DNA of 64,000 bases from contig NZ_KQ130452.1 of the NCBI RefSeq assembly GCF_001046635.1, positions 980,668 to 1,044,667 of the forward strand, read 5' to 3'. This document shows, one piece after another, positions 54,510-62,699 of the stretch (positions are counted from its first letter, which is position 1; each line of letters starts with the position of its first letter). Position numbers and translations under genes: made by a program. The DNA is from Novosphingobium barchaimii LL02. Lineage in GTDB: Bacteria; Pseudomonadota; Alphaproteobacteria; Sphingomonadales; Sphingomonadaceae. Below the pieces are notes generated by a model that was not told the DNA's origin, searched no databases, and saw only the letters and a list, made by a program, of their open reading frames with translations.

Positions 54510-55737
54510 CCTGGACGAGCATTTCCGCCGCCGGTCCCTGCCCCAGGAACATCGCGGGGCTGGCGCTGGCGCCGTAGGCCCCGGCGCAGAACACCGCGAT
54601 CAGATCGCCCACATCGGCGCGCGGAAAACCGCCTTTGTCGGCCAGCTTGTCGAGCGGCGTACACAGGCACCCCACGATCGAGGCTTCTTCCTCCACCCCG
54701 GCGCCAAAGCGCGTGGCGATGGCCGAAGGATAGTTGCGCCGCACCACCGTGCCGAAATTGCCCGAGGCTGCAAGCTGGTGATGCAGCCCGCCGTCCGTGA
54801 CGAGAAACACCTCGCCGTGGCTGATCTTGCGGTCGACGATCCGCGCGAGATAGACCCCCGCCTCGCCCACCAGATAGCGGCCCAGTTCGATGCAGAACTC
54901 GGTTTCGCGCAGGACTTCGGGGAGCGATTCCATCTGCTGCGCCAATAGCTGCCCAACCAGCGGCAGATCGACCGGCGTGTCACCGGGGAAGTAGGGAATG
55001 CCAAGGCCCCCGCCCAGATTGCAATGCGGCAGCGGCGCGCCGCTTTCCTGTGCCAGCTGCGCCGCCAGAGCGAGCGCCTGCGCCTGCGTCTCGGCGATGG
55101 CCTCCGCTCCCAGCGCCTGGCTGCCCGCGAAGATGTGAAAACCGCGCCACTCCGCGCCGCTTTCGATCACCGTGCGGACCAGCGCCGGCACCCGTTCGGC
55201 ATCGATGCCAAAGGGCTTGGCGCCGCCGCCCATTTTCATGCCAGACCCCTTGAGGTCGAAGCTGGGATTGACCCGGATCGCCAGACGCGGCGTTTTGCCG
55301 AGGCGCTCACCGATGGCGATGGCGCGGGCGGCCTCGCCCTCCGATTCGAGGTTCAGGGTGACCCCTGCCAGAATCGCCGCTTCCAGTTCGGCATCGCGCT
55401 TGCCGGGACCGGCGAAGCTGACCTTGGCCAGCGGCAGACCCGCCCCCCGCACGATCTCCAGTTCCCCGCCCGAGGCGATGTCGAATCCGTCGACCAGCCC
55501 CGCCATCAGCGCCAGCAGCGGCGGATAGGGATTGGCCTTCACCGCATAGTGCAGCGCCACCCGCTGCGGCAGCGCGGCGCGAAGCTCGGCCACCCGGCGG
55601 CGCACGTGATCGGCGCTGTAGACGAACAGCGGCGTTGCGCCGGCCTCCTCGACCCAATGGGTGACAGGGCGCCCGCCGATGGCAAGAACACCATCGATGG
55701 CGTCGTACCCGGCCGGGATCGGACCAAGCGCTTTCAC
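54505..55737 (-). CDS. XrtA-associated PLP-dependent decarboxylase (DapDC/ODC fold III)
   Basis: This 410-residue fold-type III decarboxylase has the PLP lysine K67 in HYAVKANP, a GGGLG phosphate-binding loop, and a GCLCTPLDKLAD segment with the substrate-site cysteine. It resembles diaminopimelate and ornithine decarboxylases but belongs to the subgroup found with exosortase A. It probably decarboxylates an amino acid, possibly carrier-bound, as the first step of a small-molecule pathway with the ligase and ACP. ATGA overlap with the ligase gene upstream. True diaminopimelate decarboxylation is an alternative. Confidence 0.9.
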   Translation of the reverse strand: MKALGPIPAGYDAIDGVLAIGGRPVTHWVEEAGATPLFVYSADHVRRRVAELRAALPQRVALHYAVKANPYPPLLALMAGLVDGFDIASGGELEIVRGAGLPLAKVSFAGPGKRDAELEAAILAGVTLNLESEGEAARAIAIGERLGKTPRLAIRVNPSFDLKGSGMKMGGGAKPFGIDAERVPALVRTVIESGAEWRGFHIFAGSQALGAEAIAETQAQALALAAQLAQESGAPLPHCNLGGGLGIPYFPGDTPVDLPLVGQLLAQQMESLPEVLRETEFCIELGRYLVGEAGVYLARIVDRKISHGEVFLVTDGGLHHQLAASGNFGTVVRRNYPSAIATRFGAGVEEEASIVGCLCTPLDKLADKGGFPRADVGDLIAVFCAGAYGASASPAMFLGQGPAAEMLVQA

Positions 55738-57272
55738 GCGGCCGTCTCCGCCGAAATCTGGGCGGCAAGGCCGGTCCGGTCGATCTTGCCGTTCGGCCCG
55801 ATCGGCATCGCATCGCGCCAGTGGATCACTTTGGGCTGCATGAAATTCGGTAGTTCCTGCATGAGCTTGCGGGGCAATTCCTCCGATGCATCGAGGCTTG
55901 ATGGCGCCGCCCTTACGACGAGGTGCACCGCCTGTCCAAGCCGCTCGTCAGCCACGCCCAGCGCCACCGCCTCGGCGACGAGGCCGGTGCCCAGCGCTGC
56001 TTCCTCGATCTCCTGCGGGGAGATGCGGTTGCCCGCGCTCTTTATCATCGCATCGCGCCGGCCGACGAAATAGAGCAGGCCATCGGCGGCCCGCTTCACC
56101 CGGTCCCCCGACCACACCGCGATCCCGCCATAGCGCGAAGCCGCGGGCGCAGGCCTGTACCGCTCGGCGGTACGCGCGGCGTCCTGCCAGTACCCTTGCG
56201 CGACCAGCGGCCCGCAGTGCACCAGCTCACCCTCCTGTCCATCCTCAGCAACCTCGCCCAAGTCGTTGATCACGAGGATTTCGGCATGAGGGATCGCCTT
56301 GCCCATCGAGGTCGGATGGCTATCGACAAGGTCCGGGTCGAGATAGGTCGAGCGGAACGCCTCGGTCAGTCCGTACATGGGAAACAGCCGCGCCTGCGGG
56401 AACAGCGCGCGCAGGCGGCGGACCAGATCGACCGTCAGCGCGCCGCCGCTATTGGTCAGGCGCCGCAGCTTCGCCGCCGTTTCTGCCGGCCAGTCCAGTT
56501 CGCAGACCTGCACCCACAACGGCGGCACGGCGGCAAGCGTGGTGACCCCGTGCCGCCCCGCCGCCTTCACGACATCGCGCGGCATCAGGTAGTCGAGCGG
56601 GATCACGCAGCCGCCCGCAAACCACGTAGAGAGCAGCTGGTTCTGCCCGTAATCGAACGAAAGCGGCAGCACCGCCAGCGTCCGGTCATCCGCCGCAAGG
56701 CCCAGATAATCGGCGACACTTTGCGCCCCCAGCCACATGTTGGCATGGCTCAGCATCACCCCCTTGGGCCGCCCGGTGGAGCCGCTGGTATAAAGGATCG
56801 CGGCAAGGTCATCCGGGTCCGCCTCGGACGGCAGCATATCGCCGCCCAGATCGGCGGCGGTCTGCAATGCCTCCCCCTCGCCCAGCAGGCGGCAGCCGCC
56901 GGGCACGTCGGCCGCGTTCAGCGTCGACAGCCTTGCGGGCGTGGCGATCAGCAGCACAGACCCGCTATCGCCCAGAATATGCGCGACCTGCGCGTGCTTG
57001 AGCAGCGGATTGACCGGCACATGCACCAGCCCCGCCCGCGCCGCCGCCAGCGGCATGAGGCAGGTCAGTTCGCCCTTTGCGGCCCAGGTGGCGACACGCG
57101 CGCCTTTTTCGGGCACCTCGCGGGCCAGCCAAGCAGCCAGGCGTGAGACACGCGATCTTAAGTCCTTCCAACTAAGCACGCCTTCACGCAGTACCAGAGC
57201 ATCGCCGTCATCGTGCCCGCGCAGGGCCAGATGGTCGAGCGGCAGGATGGATTGTTCAAGACTGCCGGGCAT
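55734..57272 (-). CDS. XrtA-associated AMP-dependent acyl/aminoacyl ligase
   Basis: This 512-residue ANL ligase has ILYTSGSTGRPKG (P-loop, near 163), MYGLTEAFRSTY, the hinge FVGRRDAMIKSAGN and the C-terminal lysine loop PNGKIDRTG. It is the adenylating enzyme that regularly accompanies the PLP decarboxylase in exosortase A loci. It may load the carrier protein encoded at 58355. The ATG at 57272 is preferred over a TTG two codons earlier. It diverges from the acetyltransferase gene with only ~28 bases between starts, so the two promoters must overlap the coding ends. Confidence 0.9.
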   Translation of the reverse strand: MPGSLEQSILPLDHLALRGHDDGDALVLREGVLSWKDLRSRVSRLAAWLAREVPEKGARVATWAAKGELTCLMPLAAARAGLVHVPVNPLLKHAQVAHILGDSGSVLLIATPARLSTLNAADVPGGCRLLGEGEALQTAADLGGDMLPSEADPDDLAAILYTSGSTGRPKGVMLSHANMWLGAQSVADYLGLAADDRTLAVLPLSFDYGQNQLLSTWFAGGCVIPLDYLMPRDVVKAAGRHGVTTLAAVPPLWVQVCELDWPAETAAKLRRLTNSGGALTVDLVRRLRALFPQARLFPMYGLTEAFRSTYLDPDLVDSHPTSMGKAIPHAEILVINDLGEVAEDGQEGELVHCGPLVAQGYWQDAARTAERYRPAPAASRYGGIAVWSGDRVKRAADGLLYFVGRRDAMIKSAGNRISPQEIEEAALGTGLVAEAVALGVADERLGQAVHLVVRAAPSSLDASEELPRKLMQELPNFMQPKVIHWRDAMPIGPNGKIDRTGLAAQISAETAA

Positions 57273-57300
57273 ATGCAAGGAAAGGCTCCGCGAGGACGTG

Positions 57301-58317
57301 GTGAAGGTCGATTATCACTCTGATCTTAAGGAAGTGCAATCGGATGGCCAGCTTGCGCAGGCGCTGTCCGAAACGCACCAGAGCGCGCCCTTCGACCGGC
57401 TGGCGTGGTGGCAGGGGCTGTCGCAGCATTGCGGGCTGACACCGCTGCTGGCGGTAGCGCGCGGGACTGATGATGCCCTTGCCGTGCTGCCGCTGGCCGG
57501 AAAGGCAGGCCACCTGACCGCGCTGTCCAACTGGTACACCTTCCGGTTCCGCCCGATTCTGGTGGGTGCGGGCGCGCCGCTGGATGCGCTGGCGGCAAGT
57601 CTGAAATCGCGCGCGCATCGCATAACCCTCTCCCACGTCCCCGACGAGGACGGCAGCGCCTCCGCGCTCGAAACCGCGTTCCGCAAGGCTGGGTGGCTGG
57701 TCCTTCGCGAGGTTTGCGACACCAACCGCATCCTGCCGCTGGAAGGACGCTCCTGCGACGCATATCTGGCTGCCCGCCCCGGCAAACTGCGCACCACCCT
57801 GAAGCGCAAATCGGGCAAGGTGGCCACACAGATCCTCACCGAATTCGACGGCGAGGCTTGGGCGCAGTACGAATCGATATACGCCGAAAGCTGGAAGCCC
57901 GAGGAAGGATCTCCCGATTTCCTGCGCGCATTTGCCCGCGCCGAAGGCGCGGCGGGCCGCCTCAGACTGGCCCTCGCCCACGACGCGGCAGACCCGCAAG
58001 GCCCCGCCATCGCCGCCCAGATGTGGACGGTGGAGGGAGGCACCGCCTTCATCCACAAGCTGGCTCACCGCGAGGCAGCCCGCCCCCTCTCGCCCGGCTC
58101 CGTGCTCACCGCCGCCCTGATGCGCCGCGTGATCGACGTCGACCGGGTAACGCTGGTCGATTTCGGCACCGGCGACGATCCCTACAAGCAGGATTGGATG
58201 GAACAGCGACGCGCACGCTACCGGCTGGACATGTTTCGCCCGTTTTCTCCGCGAAACTGGCCCGTTCTCGCCCGGATCGGCCTGCGCGGTCTTGCCGCAG
58301 GTGCGAAGCGCGGCTAG
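57301..58317 (+). CDS. GNAT/FemAB-like acyltransferase of the XrtA module
   Basis: About 338 residues. The second half (YLAARPGKLRTTLKRKSGK, then YESIYAESWKPEEG, GGTAFIHKLAHREAA and DFGTGDDPYKQDWM) matches the GNAT-fold BcsL/CelD-like acyltransferases. The start is uncertain: GTG at 57301 or 57298 is preferred because an in-frame ATG at 57247 would overlap the divergent ligase gene. It leads a plus-strand operon of acyltransferase, carrier protein and two hydrolases. Probable role: transfer of an acyl or aminoacyl group made by the ligase and ACP. Confidence 0.8.
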   Translation: MKVDYHSDLKEVQSDGQLAQALSETHQSAPFDRLAWWQGLSQHCGLTPLLAVARGTDDALAVLPLAGKAGHLTALSNWYTFRFRPILVGAGAPLDALAASLKSRAHRITLSHVPDEDGSASALETAFRKAGWLVLREVCDTNRILPLEGRSCDAYLAARPGKLRTTLKRKSGKVATQILTEFDGEAWAQYESIYAESWKPEEGSPDFLRAFARAEGAAGRLRLALAHDAADPQGPAIAAQMWTVEGGTAFIHKLAHREAARPLSPGSVLTAALMRRVIDVDRVTLVDFGTGDDPYKQDWMEQRRARYRLDMFRPFSPRNWPVLARIGLRGLAAGAKRG

Positions 58318-58354
58318 ACGCCGCCCGTTAATAATGAGACTGCGCCGAGGGGCC

Positions 58355-58615
58355 ATGCCAGACGAAACCGACCTGCTGCTGCGCCGCATCCTGACGGATG
58401 TGCTGGGCCTAAAGCCCGGCCAGGCCGATGCATTCGATGCCGATACCGGCCTGTTCGGCCACTTGCCCGAACTCGATTCGATGGCGGTGGCCGGCCTGCT
58501 CACCGAACTGGAAGACCGCCTCGACATCATGATCGAGGACGACGAGATCGACGGCGAGATGCTGGAGACCTACGGCGGCCTGCTTGCTTTCGCCGAGGCG
58601 AAGCGCGGCTCCTGA
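58355..58615 (+). CDS. Acyl carrier protein of the XrtA module
   Basis: An 86-residue acidic four-helix carrier protein with the phosphopantetheine attachment serine S42 in LPELDSMAVAG. The usual DSL triad reads DSM. ATG 58355 follows GAGGGGCC directly; two earlier in-frame ATGs add Arg-rich, unlikely sequence. It lies between the acyltransferase and hydrolase genes and presumably tethers the intermediate activated by the ligase encoded at 55734. Confidence 0.88.
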   Translation: MPDETDLLLRRILTDVLGLKPGQADAFDADTGLFGHLPELDSMAVAGLLTELEDRLDIMIEDDEIDGEMLETYGGLLAFAEAKRGS

Positions 58616-58628
58616 TGGGCATGTGCCG

Positions 58629-59303
58629 ATGACCCCGTCGAGCTGGCCCTGCCCGCTCCCCGGTGGCGGCACTTGCGAGGAATTCGCGCTCCAGTTCGAC
58701 GCGGGTCGCAGCGTGCGCCTGCTCGTCGTCCCGGCGCTGTTCGACGAAGGCAACCGGATGCGGCGCTTCACCGTAGAGGTGATGCGCCGGCTGGACGCGG
58801 CCGGAATCGACAGTTTCCTGCCCGATTTTCCAGGCTGCAACGAAAGCCTGCAGGCGCTGGAAGCACAGGACCCGACCGACTGGCTGGACGCCATGACGGC
58901 AGCGGCCCGGCACTTCAACGCCGGTCACGTTCTGGGCATTCGCGGCGGCTGCCTGTTCACCCCGCAGCGCCTGCCCGCCTTTCACTACGCCCCGGTCAAG
59001 GCCGCCTCGATCCTGCGCCAGATGGTGCGCGCCCGCATCCTCGCCTCGCGTGAGGCGGGCCGCGAGGAGAACCGCGAACAGCTGGCACAAATCGCGCTGG
59101 CGGACGGGATTGCCCTGGCCGGCTATTCACTTGGCGCCGATTTCTACCGCCAGTTCGAACCGATGACGGCGGATGACGATGCCGTGATCGTCGCACAGGA
59201 CCGGCTGGGCGGCAGCGGCCTGTGGCTGCGCGCCGAACCTGACGAGAACGCCGCTCAGGCAGATGCGCTGGCGGCGATCCTTGCTTCGGCGCTTGCATCA
59301 TGA
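58629..59303 (+). CDS. Exosortase A-associated hydrolase 2 (alpha/beta fold, nucleophile absent)
   Basis: 224 residues with an alpha/beta-hydrolase layout: PLPGGGTCEEFALQF, VVPALFDEGNRMRRF and LPDFPGCNESLQ. Where a hydrolase would show GxSxG the sequence reads GIRGGCLF (103-110), with no serine. This loss is consistent with the family. It may be a non-catalytic partner of the next gene product or use another residue. Its final four bases overlap the hydrolase 1 start (ATGA). Confidence 0.85.
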   Translation: MTPSSWPCPLPGGGTCEEFALQFDAGRSVRLLVVPALFDEGNRMRRFTVEVMRRLDAAGIDSFLPDFPGCNESLQALEAQDPTDWLDAMTAAARHFNAGHVLGIRGGCLFTPQRLPAFHYAPVKAASILRQMVRARILASREAGREENREQLAQIALADGIALAGYSLGADFYRQFEPMTADDDAVIVAQDRLGGSGLWLRAEPDENAAQADALAAILASALAS

Positions 59304-60076
59304 GCCGGCGGCATTTCACGTTCCTGTGCGGCGGCGACGGCCTTGTCGCTACGCTGGATCCGGCGCCGGGACGCACCGCGCTGCTCATCGTCTCGGGCGG
59401 CAACGAAGTGCGCGCAGGAGCATGGAACGGGCAGGCCCGCTTCGCCGCGCGGATCGCCGGGCAAGGCTTTCCAGTCCTGCGCTTCGACCGGCGCGGCGTG
59501 GGTGACAGCGAGGGGGTCAACGCAGGTTTCCGCTCCAGCGCCGACGACCTCGCCGCAGCGGCCCGCGCCTTGCGCGCGCAGTGCCCGCAGGTCGACCGCG
59601 TGGTGGGGCTGGGCAACTGCGACGCCGCCAGCGCGCTGATGCTGGCACAGGGCGCGGGGCTGGACGCTCTGGTGCTGTCGAACCCCTGGACCATCGAGGA
59701 CGACGCCGAGGAAGCGCCTGCCGAAGTGGTGCGCGATCACTACCGCCGCCGTCTCGCCGATCCGGCGGCGATCAAAAGGTTGCTGACCGGGCAGGTCTCG
59801 CTGGCGAAACTGGCGCGCAGCCTTGTCTCGGCAATGCGCCCCGCCCCTGCCGCACCCGATGGACTGGCCGCGCAGATGGCGCAGGGCATCGCCGGGTTCG
59901 CAGGCGACATCCGCTTTCTCGTCGCTGGGCGGGACCGCACCGGGCTGGCCTTCCTCTCACGCTGGGACAAGGCGGATGCGCGTATCCGCACCTGCGCGGG
60001 CGCAACGCACAGCTACGTCGAACCCGAAGCGCAGGACTGGCTGGTGGAGCAGGTTCTGGAAGTGCTGCGCGGCTGA
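59300..60076 (+). CDS. Exosortase A-associated hydrolase 1 (alpha/beta fold, Cys nucleophile)
   Basis: This 258-residue alpha/beta-hydrolase has RFDRRGVGDSEG (61-72) and a nucleophile elbow GNCDA at 105-109, where C107 stands in place of serine. The late GATHSYVE segment gives the histidine. A Cys nucleophile suggests acyl transfer or thioester chemistry, fitting a carrier-protein module. It is the last gene of the plus-strand operon, and a block of dispersed repeats follows before trxB. Confidence 0.88.
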   Translation: MSRRHFTFLCGGDGLVATLDPAPGRTALLIVSGGNEVRAGAWNGQARFAARIAGQGFPVLRFDRRGVGDSEGVNAGFRSSADDLAAAARALRAQCPQVDRVVGLGNCDAASALMLAQGAGLDALVLSNPWTIEDDAEEAPAEVVRDHYRRRLADPAAIKRLLTGQVSLAKLARSLVSAMRPAPAAPDGLAAQMAQGIAGFAGDIRFLVAGRDRTGLAFLSRWDKADARIRTCAGATHSYVEPEAQDWLVEQVLEVLRG

Positions 60077-60096
60077 GGCCGGGTATGCCGATGGGC

Positions 60097-60211
60097 CTTC
60101 GACACGCTCAGGCTGAGCGGACCTGAGCACTACCGCCGCAATCTCCTCCGACCCGCTCGATTCCGCTCAGGCTGAGCCTGTCGAAGCCCGTTCAAGCTGA
60201 GCTTGTCGAAG
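60097..60211. repeat. Cluster of three dispersed palindromic repeats, locus 3
   Basis: Units lie at 60097-60120 (CTTCGACACGCTCAGGC then TGAGCGG), 60163-60186 (CCGCTCAGGCTGAGC then CTGTCGAAG) and 60189-60211 (with AAGCTGAGCTTGTCGAAG). They occupy the spacer between convergent hydrolase 1 and trxB, where they may serve as terminators or protein-binding sites. Confidence 0.85.
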
Positions 60212-60247
60212 GCCGCTCGCACCGTGTGATCCCGCGCGATGTAAGCA

Positions 60248-60272
60248 CGGCGGAGAGGCCCCCCCTCCGCCG
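60248..60272 (-). terminator. Hairpin downstream of trxB
   Basis: CGGCGGAG and CTCCGCCG pair in an eight-base GC-rich stem around a nine-base loop, eight bases beyond the trxB stop. No T-run follows, so intrinsic termination is uncertain. Confidence 0.5.
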
Positions 60273-60280
60273 CTCCCGTA

Positions 60281-61252
60281 TCAGCCTTGCACCGTCTCGG
60301 TGACGCGCTCGAATTCCTTCTCGGCGAGATAGCGCTCGGCATCCAGCGCGGCCATGCAGCCCATTCCCGCAGCGGTGATCGCCTGACGGTACACGTGATC
60401 CGAAACGTCACCGGCTGCGAACACGCCCGGAACGTCGGTCTTGGGCGTGCCCGGCTCGACCAGCAGGTAACCGGTCTCGTCCATCGCCAGCTTGCCCTTG
60501 AACAATTCGGTCGCAGGCGCGTGGCCGATAGCGACGAAAGCGCCGTCGGTGAGGATTTCGCTCTGCTCGCCGGTCACGGTGTCAATCAGCGCCAGCGCGC
60601 GAAGACCGCCGTCATCGCCGGGCATGAAACGGTCGACGCGCTGGTTCCACACAACCTTGATCTTGGGATGCGCGAACAGGCGGTCCTGCAGGATCTTCTC
60701 GGCCCGCAGCGTATCGCGGCGGTGGATCAGGGTCACGTCGTCGGAGTGGTTGGTGAGGTACAGCGCTTCCTCGACCGCGGTGTTGCCGCCGCCGATCACG
60801 ACCACCTTCTTGCCCCGGTAGAAGAACCCGTCGCAGGTGGCGCAGGCCGAAACGCCCTTGCCCGAAAGCTCCTGCTCGCCCGGAACGCCCAGCCACTGCG
60901 CCTGCGCGCCGGTGGCGATGACCAGGGTTTCGCCTTCATAGATATCGCCGCCGTCGCCCACGGCAACGAAAGTATCGCCCGAAATATCGACCGAGGTGAT
61001 CGTGTCCCACATCATGCGCGTGCCGACGTGGACCGCCTGGGCCTCCATCTCCTGCATCAGCCAGGGGCCCTGGATGACCTCTCGGAAACCGGGGTAGTTC
61101 TCAACATCGGTGGTGATGGTCAGCTGGCCGCCGGGCTGCAGGCCCTGCACCACGATCGGCGCCATCCCGGCGCGCGCAGCGTAGATGGCGGCGGAAAGCC
61201 CGGCAGGGCCGGAGCCGATGATGAGCATACGGGTCTTGTGCGTGGTCGCCAT
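60281..61252 (-). CDS. trxB: Thioredoxin reductase
   Basis: This 323-residue flavoenzyme has FAD-binding GSGPAGLSAAIYAARAG (13-29), redox CATC at C137/C140, NADPH-binding GGGNTAVEEALYL near 154, and the C-terminal FAD motif GVFAAGDVSD. It passes electrons from NADPH to thioredoxin in the cytoplasm. ATG 61252 with GGAGAC upstream gives the canonical start; a longer frame adds non-homologous residues. A promoter with 17-base spacing lies upstream. Confidence 0.95.
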   Translation of the reverse strand: MATTHKTRMLIIGSGPAGLSAAIYAARAGMAPIVVQGLQPGGQLTITTDVENYPGFREVIQGPWLMQEMEAQAVHVGTRMMWDTITSVDISGDTFVAVGDGGDIYEGETLVIATGAQAQWLGVPGEQELSGKGVSACATCDGFFYRGKKVVVIGGGNTAVEEALYLTNHSDDVTLIHRRDTLRAEKILQDRLFAHPKIKVVWNQRVDRFMPGDDGGLRALALIDTVTGEQSEILTDGAFVAIGHAPATELFKGKLAMDETGYLLVEPGTPKTDVPGVFAAGDVSDHVYRQAITAAGMGCMAALDAERYLAEKEFERVTETVQG

Positions 61253-61285
61253 GTGGCTGTCTCCGGCGTGAATTCGTTGCCCGCG

Positions 61286-61314
61286 AGATAGGGGTTCAAG
61301 CACTGGTTTGCCAA
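61286..61314 (-). promoter_or_regulatory. Candidate sigma-70 promoter of trxB
   Basis: On the minus strand TTGGCA and CTATCT are separated by 17 bases, with the -10 box 34 bases before the ATG. The -35 is near-consensus; the -10 is weaker. Confidence 0.4.
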
Positions 61315-61426
61315 GCATTGGCGTGCCCAAGCATTTATTTCATCCCCGCAAATGAGAGCTTGCCAGTCCCGCCGGGCAAACATTGGCCAATTGACCTTGC
61401 CCCTGCCCCGCCCCAATTGATGGCGC

Positions 61427-62299
61427 ATGGAATCATTGCTTGGCCCGACCTCGAACCGTTTCGTCTCGCAGCGCCTGCGCCTGAACTACGTCGACTGGGG
61501 CAACGCGGATGCGCCCTTGCTGATCCTCCAGCACGGCGGGCGCGACCATTGCCGCAGCTGGGACTGGGTGGCCGAGGAACTGCGCCGCGACTGGCACGTC
61601 ATCTGCCCGGACCTGCGCGGTCACGGCGACAGCGAGTGGTCGCCCGAGGGGCACTACGGCATGGACGCCTTCGTTTACGACTTCGCGCAGCTGGTTCACA
61701 CGCTGGGGCAGGACAAGGTGACGATCATCGCCCATTCGCTGGGCGGCAACATCGCCACACGCTACACCGGCCTGTATCCCGAGAAAGTGGCCAAGTTCGT
61801 CAACATCGAAGGCCTGGGCCCGCCGCCCGGCCTGCGCCGCGAATCCGAAATCAATGCAAGCGACCGCCTGCGCCAGTGGGTGGAGGACAAGCGCAAGGCC
61901 TCGGCCCGCACGGTACGCAAATACGCCACCTTGCGCGATGCCTACCAGCGCATGAAGGAGGAAAACACCTTCCTCACCGACGAGCAGGCTCGCCACCTCA
62001 CCGTCCACGGCGCCAGCCGCAACGAGGACGGCACCTGGAGCTGGAAGTTCGACAATTACCTCAACGTCTGGTCAGCCTCGGACCTGCCGACGGACCAGAT
62101 CGTCGCGCTTTGGGAAGCCATCGCCTGTCCGGTACTGATGCTGTGGGGCAAGGACAGCTTCGCCGCCAGCCCGGCAGGTGACGGTCGGATGGACTATTTT
62201 CCTACCGCCAAACTGATTGAATATGACGATGCAGGGCACTGGCTGCACCACGATCAGTTCGGTCGGTTCATGGCCGATGTGCGGGAGTTCCTGGGCTAA
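61427..62299 (+). CDS. Alpha/beta-hydrolase
   Basis: A 290-residue hydrolase with HGGRDH (36-41) at the oxyanion position, PDLRGHGDSEW, nucleophile S104 in AHSLGGN, and a catalytic histidine in DDAGHWLHHDQ near the C terminus. Enzymes like this hydrolyse esters, epoxides or C-C bonds. The substrate is unknown. It diverges from trxB and converges with a small membrane-protein gene, with a terminator between. Confidence 0.9.
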   Translation: MESLLGPTSNRFVSQRLRLNYVDWGNADAPLLILQHGGRDHCRSWDWVAEELRRDWHVICPDLRGHGDSEWSPEGHYGMDAFVYDFAQLVHTLGQDKVTIIAHSLGGNIATRYTGLYPEKVAKFVNIEGLGPPPGLRRESEINASDRLRQWVEDKRKASARTVRKYATLRDAYQRMKEENTFLTDEQARHLTVHGASRNEDGTWSWKFDNYLNVWSASDLPTDQIVALWEAIACPVLMLWGKDSFAASPAGDGRMDYFPTAKLIEYDDAGHWLHHDQFGRFMADVREFLG

Positions 62300-62372
62300 C
62301 GGACCAGTCCCGCCCGGCAAACGGTCAGACGCGGCGCGCTACAGGGATTTCCAAAGAGGACAGGCCTGAAAA

Positions 62373-62392
62373 AGGCGGCCCGAAGGCCGCCT
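62373..62392. terminator. Terminator between alpha/beta-hydrolase and small membrane-protein genes
   Basis: AGGCGGCC-CGAA-GGCCGCCT forms a perfect eight-pair stem. On the minus strand it is followed by TTTTTC, a good intrinsic terminator for the gene at 62493; on the plus strand it may also stop the hydrolase transcript. Confidence 0.75.
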
Positions 62393-62492
62393 CAGTTCAG
62401 GTCAACGTCACCATCAAATGGTGATCTAACGCCGAAATGGACGGCAATTCATGCCCGCCATTCCGGAAACAACGCTGCGCGATACTGACCGT

Positions 62493-62699
62493 TCAGGCCA
62501 GCAGGAAGTAACCCAGCGCAGCCCAACATGCCATGCATAGCAAAATCGCGATGATGAGCCCGCGACCGTCATGCTCTTCCTCGCCGCTGCGCATCCGCTG
62601 GGCGGCATAGACCATCCCGGCAGGGATGCGCGCCGAGAAGTTCCGAGTGCGTTCCGAAAAACTCTCGAAGCGGATAATGTTTTCGTCTGCGACCTTCAT
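62493..62699 (-). CDS. Small single-pass membrane protein
   Basis: 68 residues: a charged N-terminal half (MKVADENIIRFESFSERTRN ... SGEEEHDGRG) and a C-terminal hydrophobic helix (LIIAILLCMACWAALGYFLL). The ATG at 62699 has GAGGA upstream; a GTG directly before it is also in frame. No family is recognised. It has its own terminator and an AT-rich upstream region, so it looks like a real tail-anchored small gene. Confidence 0.7.
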   Translation of the reverse strand: MKVADENIIRFESFSERTRNFSARIPAGMVYAAQRMRSGEEEHDGRGLIIAILLCMACWAALGYFLLA

